In this document: positions 21,664-24,828 of the stretch, piece after piece
Numbering within the stretch: the first letter of the stretch is position 1
Layout: each line of letters opens with the position of its first letter
From: CAYQOX01 sp964419335
Lineage (GTDB): Bacteria > Hinthialibacterota > Hinthialibacteria > Hinthialibacterales > Hinthialibacteraceae
Assembly: GCA_964419335.1 (NCBI GenBank)
Contig: CAYQOX010000057.1
Location: 1 to 24,828, forward strand
DNA: 24,828 nt
Direction: 5' to 3'
The notes under the pieces: generated by a model
The model's input: only the letters and a program-made list of their open reading frames with translations
What the model was told of the DNA's origin: nothing
Databases searched by the model: none
Position numbers and translations under genes: made by a program

Positions 21664-21727
21664 ATAACAACAAAGTAGGGTTCAGAAAACTACGATTCTT
21701 TTTTCCAACCAGAGATTGAGATGACAT

Positions 21728-21759
21728 AAAAAAATCCCCTCTGCGTGAACAAAGGGGGA
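21728..21759 (-). terminator. Terminator of the 738-residue secreted protein gene
   Basis: On the minus strand TCCCC (complement of 21755-21759) pairs with GGGGA (complement of 21735-21739), with weaker pairing inside, and is followed by seven Ts. It lies 47 bases after the stop codon. Confidence 0.7.
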
Positions 21760-21805
21760 AGTTAATTCAACAATTATTAAGTTAAGATGTTTTGGAGGTT
21801 AATAC

Positions 21806-24022
21806 TTAATACAAAGCCCAATCGGTTACAGGTACGGGCTCTCCATTAACGGTAAATTCGACCTCGGAGAAATAACCAATGCTCAATGATCCGACTTCGT
21901 GGGCAGTTACTGCAAACCCAACATAAATTGGATCTTCTAATACAATAGTCTGCGATTCTCCAATTTCAATCCAATCGCTCCCATCAAAGTAATAGGTAGA
22001 GAAAGTATCTCCTTCTCTGTCTAAGCGCATTGGCGGCCATTCGTTCACGAAGCCAAGTTCAGAGAAGACAACACGATCTTCGCCTGGGGTACTGCTGCTT
22101 TCAGCATCCTGAGTATCACGATACTGCCAGCTGTACTGTCCATCGGGACGAACCCGAGTAGCAAAATTGGGAGAACCAGGAGTAAGATTTTCGCGGGCCA
22201 TCAGCAAACCTTTAGCCCATTCATTTGTACTGGTTCCCGGATCCAACTCATGGGTGGCTCGTAAAGAGAAGTCACCGCTAATTTCTTTATAGATGAATTG
22301 GAAATTATCGGCGGTTCCCCAAATGTCATTTCCACTTCCAACAACCACGTATTCTTGTTTTACTGGATCATAGCCTGCGCCACCTTCTGCTCCCAGATTA
22401 TCAGGATTCTCTTCTTCAAAGACATCCTGATTAGCATCAAAGATGCCTAACTCAGTCAAACCTTCCAAAACGGTAAGGGGATCAAAAACTTCACCGGTAA
22501 TTTCATCAAAAGCCCCTATACCCAGATTTGGATCTGAGGTAATGGCAATCCACTCGATGCTAGCACTATCTTCGCGGTTGGCAATGTGGATCGTATGCTC
22601 TCCCTCATCAAGATCAAAGGGACGAGCCCCTTCGCCTTCTTCCTGGCCTTCATTTCTCGTTACCCACTCCACTTGGAATACATCACTATTATTAATATCC
22701 CAACGTGTTGTATTATCCCCAGCAGGGGGATCATCCACTTCGAAATGCCAGGAGTCACTATTGCCGTCTTCACCCCGGACATTTCCGAAGAAATAATAGC
22801 GGCCGGCTTCTTGGATCGTGATGGGTATTTCTATCCAATGGGAAGCATTTCCACCTACATTAATAACAGAAATACCACTATGAATCCGAGGATCCACTCC
22901 TAAACCTAAAAAGGCACCTTCTTCTTCTGGAGGAGTTCCCTCTTCTGCTTGGATTAAGACAACTTCCTCAGGCGCTACAGACACGGGCTCTGACATTCTA
23001 CCGAAGTCAGGATTTTTTGGCAGAACCGCATCTCCACCTATATAACTCACTCGATTAATACCATCCGAAAACGTCCCTTGCCAAGAACCGGAGTCCCTAT
23101 CGGCCAATGTCACATTATAAGTTAATGTGGCTTCACCATCAAAACCATCTAAGGTCCAATCGATGGTTCCTTCTTCTTGGTCAAATTCTACGTCGCCAGC
23201 ACTAACATTCACATCAGAAAAATCGCAGAGAGCGGGAACCACTTCATTTACAACGGCATCGACGCTTTCACTTGCCTTCGCCGTAACTGTAACTTCGATG
23301 GTTTCTCCAGAATTCCATTCATCGATAGGAATGGAACGGCCAACCCAGAGGGGAAATTCTTCTAACGCGACTTCCTGAAATTCGAATTCTGCAAGCAAAT
23401 CCTCTCCATTGGCGGTAACCGCTAACCCCACATAAACTGATTCGGTCATGGGGATCACTTCAGTTCGCTGCCATACCCAATCACCCGCATCGTTCATTGA
23501 GTAAAAATGGATACTATTGCCCACTCGCTCCAGTTTTGTTGAGCCTACATTATCAGGATTTTCATAACCATTTTCCAAATCCCCATCAACGATAGAACCA
23601 CCGCCTTTTAATGAACGAATGTGAGGAAACAAGGAACCATAAGCCGCATTGGTGTTACTACCTTGGATATTATCAGAAGCACGTAACCAAGAAGCATGGG
23701 CGGAATCAGCATCCAGGTCTTGACGAATCATCAACCCGCCTTCTCCATCCAAACTAATGGGAAAAGGATCGGCTTCGATGGTGAAACTCCCGGAAACTTC
23801 GGTATACACAAAATAGAATTGATCTTCAAACGTATTCCGACCAATGGTTTCTCCACCACCAAGAATGACATACGTTCCATCGTCGTAGGAGACTTCACCT
23901 GGAATCACAGGATCACCAACATCGAGGCCTTCATCAAAAATCCCAATTTGGGCTTGAGATGAGACAATAAAACACAATGAGAGTAAACCTATCGAACTAA
24001 GAAAAAAAGCACGTTTCATCAT
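21806..24022 (-). CDS. Secreted multidomain carbohydrate-binding-type protein with C-terminal TDWALY tail
   Basis: Exported protein of 738 residues, no catalytic domain recognised. The signal peptide is MMKRAFFLSSIGLLSL... ending SSQA|Q (1-24). Two similar beta-sandwich units, like DUF1349/LamG-type lectin folds, occupy about 26-220 and 524-725. Both begin GIFD and contain VGLAVTA or VGFAVTA near the end. Between them are an Ig-like DUF11-type stretch (about 230-310) and a CBM6/35-like module (about 355-500: IQAEEG, HWIEIPITIQEAGRYYFFGNVRG, HTIHIAN, IEWIAI). The chain ends PVPVTDWALY, like NEWSLY of the protein at 4904-6229. The frame opens at 24040, but GGGAGG (24032-24037) serves the ATG at 24022 (10-base spacing; 24019 is also possible). 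Monocistronic. A role in binding glycans at the cell surface is inferred. Confidence 0.85.
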   Translation of the reverse strand: MMKRAFFLSSIGLLSLCFIVSSQAQIGIFDEGLDVGDPVIPGEVSYDDGTYVILGGGETIGRNTFEDQFYFVYTEVSGSFTIEADPFPISLDGEGGLMIRQDLDADSAHASWLRASDNIQGSNTNAAYGSLFPHIRSLKGGGSIVDGDLENGYENPDNVGSTKLERVGNSIHFYSMNDAGDWVWQRTEVIPMTESVYVGLAVTANGEDLLAEFEFQEVALEEFPLWVGRSIPIDEWNSGETIEVTVTAKASESVDAVVNEVVPALCDFSDVNVSAGDVEFDQEEGTIDWTLDGFDGEATLTYNVTLADRDSGSWQGTFSDGINRVSYIGGDAVLPKNPDFGRMSEPVSVAPEEVVLIQAEEGTPPEEEGAFLGLGVDPRIHSGISVINVGGNASHWIEIPITIQEAGRYYFFGNVRGEDGNSDSWHFEVDDPPAGDNTTRWDINNSDVFQVEWVTRNEGQEEGEGARPFDLDEGEHTIHIANREDSASIEWIAITSDPNLGIGAFDEITGEVFDPLTVLEGLTELGIFDANQDVFEEENPDNLGAEGGAGYDPVKQEYVVVGSGNDIWGTADNFQFIYKEISGDFSLRATHELDPGTSTNEWAKGLLMARENLTPGSPNFATRVRPDGQYSWQYRDTQDAESSSTPGEDRVVFSELGFVNEWPPMRLDREGDTFSTYYFDGSDWIEIGESQTIVLEDPIYVGFAVTAHEVGSLSIGYFSEVEFTVNGEPVPVTDWALY

Positions 24023-24252
24023 AACGACATTACCTCCCATAATTGTTTGGTAAAACAGATCTTATCTCTTACTACAACAAAAACGAAACCAACTCCATCA
24101 CTCTATAGAACCACCTCCTAACAAATAATATTGATTTCAATAATTTTCATACAAAAATTCCCAAATTTCAAGCTGAAATATGATTGATTATTTCTTTTTT
24201 ATTCGATAATGCATACTTAATAATCTTAAAACTAAGGATTCATTGAAATTAA
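24023..24252. other. Leader region of the 738-residue protein gene
   Basis: AT-rich spacer. It contains ATATTGATTTCAA (24128-24140) and, on the minus strand, AGGAGGTGG (complement of 24111-24119) about 90 bases before the start codon; both also occur upstream of the gene at 4904. No promoter with good matches to both boxes was found. Confidence 0.45.
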
Positions 24253-24604
24253 TTATTTCGAATTGAGTTGAATTCGAGCAAAAAAAAGTTCATTGGCAAG
24301 ACTTCGGTGAATCCCTTGCCAGTTAGAAATAGCCAATCCTTCATTTCCAAAAGTGGAGGGAGTCACGTAACGAAAGTTTCCTTTACGTAGAGAAACGGAT
24401 TGGTTCAATGAGGTCAAGGCAGTGAGATCCTCTTTCTGTTGCAGGGCTAATTCGAGAGCGGCGATTTCTTCTGGCTTACAATGGTTGAGATTGGCGATAG
24501 TCCGATTTTTGACCCGACCGCCTTCCCGATATGACTGCCGCACAAGGATCGTCTGGTAAGTTTACCCATTTCTGCGATTTGCGTGTGGGTTTGGTGAGAT
24601 ACAT
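24253..24604 (-). pseudogene. Frameshifted remnant of an IS1634/IS4-type transposase N-terminus
   Basis: Two adjoining frames together read like the start of a DDE transposase. From the ATG at 24604 the first frame gives MYLTKPTRKSQKWV. After a shift of one base the second frame gives TYQTILVRQSYREGGRVKNR, then TIANLNHCKPEEIAALELAL. The S-Y-R-E-G-G-x-V-K-x-R-T-x-A-N-L pattern followed by an E-E-I-A-A-L helix is, from memory, the N-terminus of IS1634-family transposases. The second frame stops at 24253 after about 100 residues, and no DDE catalytic core follows, while intact proteins have 450-600 residues. It is therefore frameshifted and truncated, a decayed insertion. No terminal inverted repeats or target duplications were found. 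Read as one intact gene it would start at a GTG (24543), which I do not believe. Confidence 0.6.
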
Positions 24605-24828
24605 GACTACTATGATGGCATAAAAAAAAATTGTTAAGAGTAGACTGTAAAATAATCGTGACTACAGCAAGAAGGCGAAAAAGAACCTAAAGAACTGATT
24701 TGTAAACACTTATCCCACCCCCCCTGGAACATCCGTTTCAAAGCACAAAATAGGTCTCTGAATAAACGATTTTTGGCTCATCACGAAAGTGAGTACTTTT
24801 TTTGGGGAAAACGCCTTGGGGATGTGTT
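24605..24828. other. Right-edge region, no gene assigned
   Basis: Contains an A9 run near 24624 and a C8 run near 24717. A plus-strand frame after the TGA at 24659-24661 stays open to the window end (55 codons, including KHLSHPPWN and EYFFWGKRLGDV). It has no ATG, GTG or TTG start and no Shine-Dalgarno, so it is not called. It may be chance or the remains of a damaged gene next to the transposase remnant. Confidence 0.4.

Larger units (their letters stand above)
21405..21805. other. 401-base intergenic region upstream of the XRE regulator
   Basis: Very AT-rich spacer between two minus-strand genes. From right to left it contains the terminator of the 738-residue protein gene (21728-21759), a 12-bp perfect palindrome TTACTTAAGTAA (21652-21663), and the candidate promoter with TTAACC repeats (21434-21481). 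No coding frame is convincing. Confidence 0.6.

Noticed and set aside
24662..24828. Open plus-strand frame running off the right edge
   Set aside because: No start codon or ribosome site within the window and no recognisable family; kept only as a note.

Overview
The window is one contiguous stretch of a bacterial chromosome of moderate, slightly AT-rich composition (estimated by eye). The organism looks Gram-negative and heterotrophic. It carries groES-groEL, an O-antigen ligase/polymerase-like membrane protein, a bacterial ferritin, a molybdate ABC transporter, a Cache-type chemoreceptor, glucose-6-phosphate isomerase and histidyl-tRNA synthetase. Between these sit large secreted sugar-related proteins with DUF1080, DUF4838 and DUF5060-type domains. 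These families are abundant in Planctomycetota, Verrucomicrobiota, Lentisphaerota and uncultured relatives such as Hydrogenedentota or Sumerlaeota, so a member of that broad group is my inference; no single gene fixes the phylum.

Layout. Positions 1-1094 hold groES-groEL on the minus strand, with groEL cut by the left edge. A 434-base gap contains a hairpin and candidate promoters. It is followed by the O-antigen ligase-like gene (+), then ferritin and a two-domain DUF1080 protein (both -). A secreted beta-propeller-like protein (+) starts divergently from the DUF1080 gene and ends in a strong terminator. From 11373 down to 6301 the minus strand carries a DUF4838 enzyme-like gene followed after 2 bases by modA, then modB and modC. 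Next come a small four-cysteine protein and pgi (-), a methyl-accepting chemotaxis protein (+) and a DUF5060/TIM-barrel glycosidase-like protein (+), the last two with clear terminators. The right third is minus strand: a zinc-ribbon membrane protein, hisS, a two-gene unit, a 738-residue secreted carbohydrate-binding-type protein, and a frameshifted transposase remnant. The two-gene unit pairs an XRE regulator carrying a degenerate S24 peptidase domain with a membrane-anchored beta-helix protein.

How it fits together. The DUF1080, DUF4838 and DUF5060 proteins and the 738-residue protein suggest an organism that attacks complex glycans outside the cytoplasm. pgi belongs to central sugar metabolism, and the chemoreceptor may guide movement to small ligands. 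The most unusual parts are three. The first is the XRE/dead-S24 plus membrane beta-helix pair with phased TTAACC repeats over its promoter. The second is a shared C-terminal W-[SA]-L-Y tail on two otherwise unrelated secreted proteins that also share upstream DNA motifs. The third is the fusion of a DUF4838 gene to a molybdate transport operon. No RNA genes or CRISPR arrays were seen. Domain names are from memory of the families and were not checked by search.
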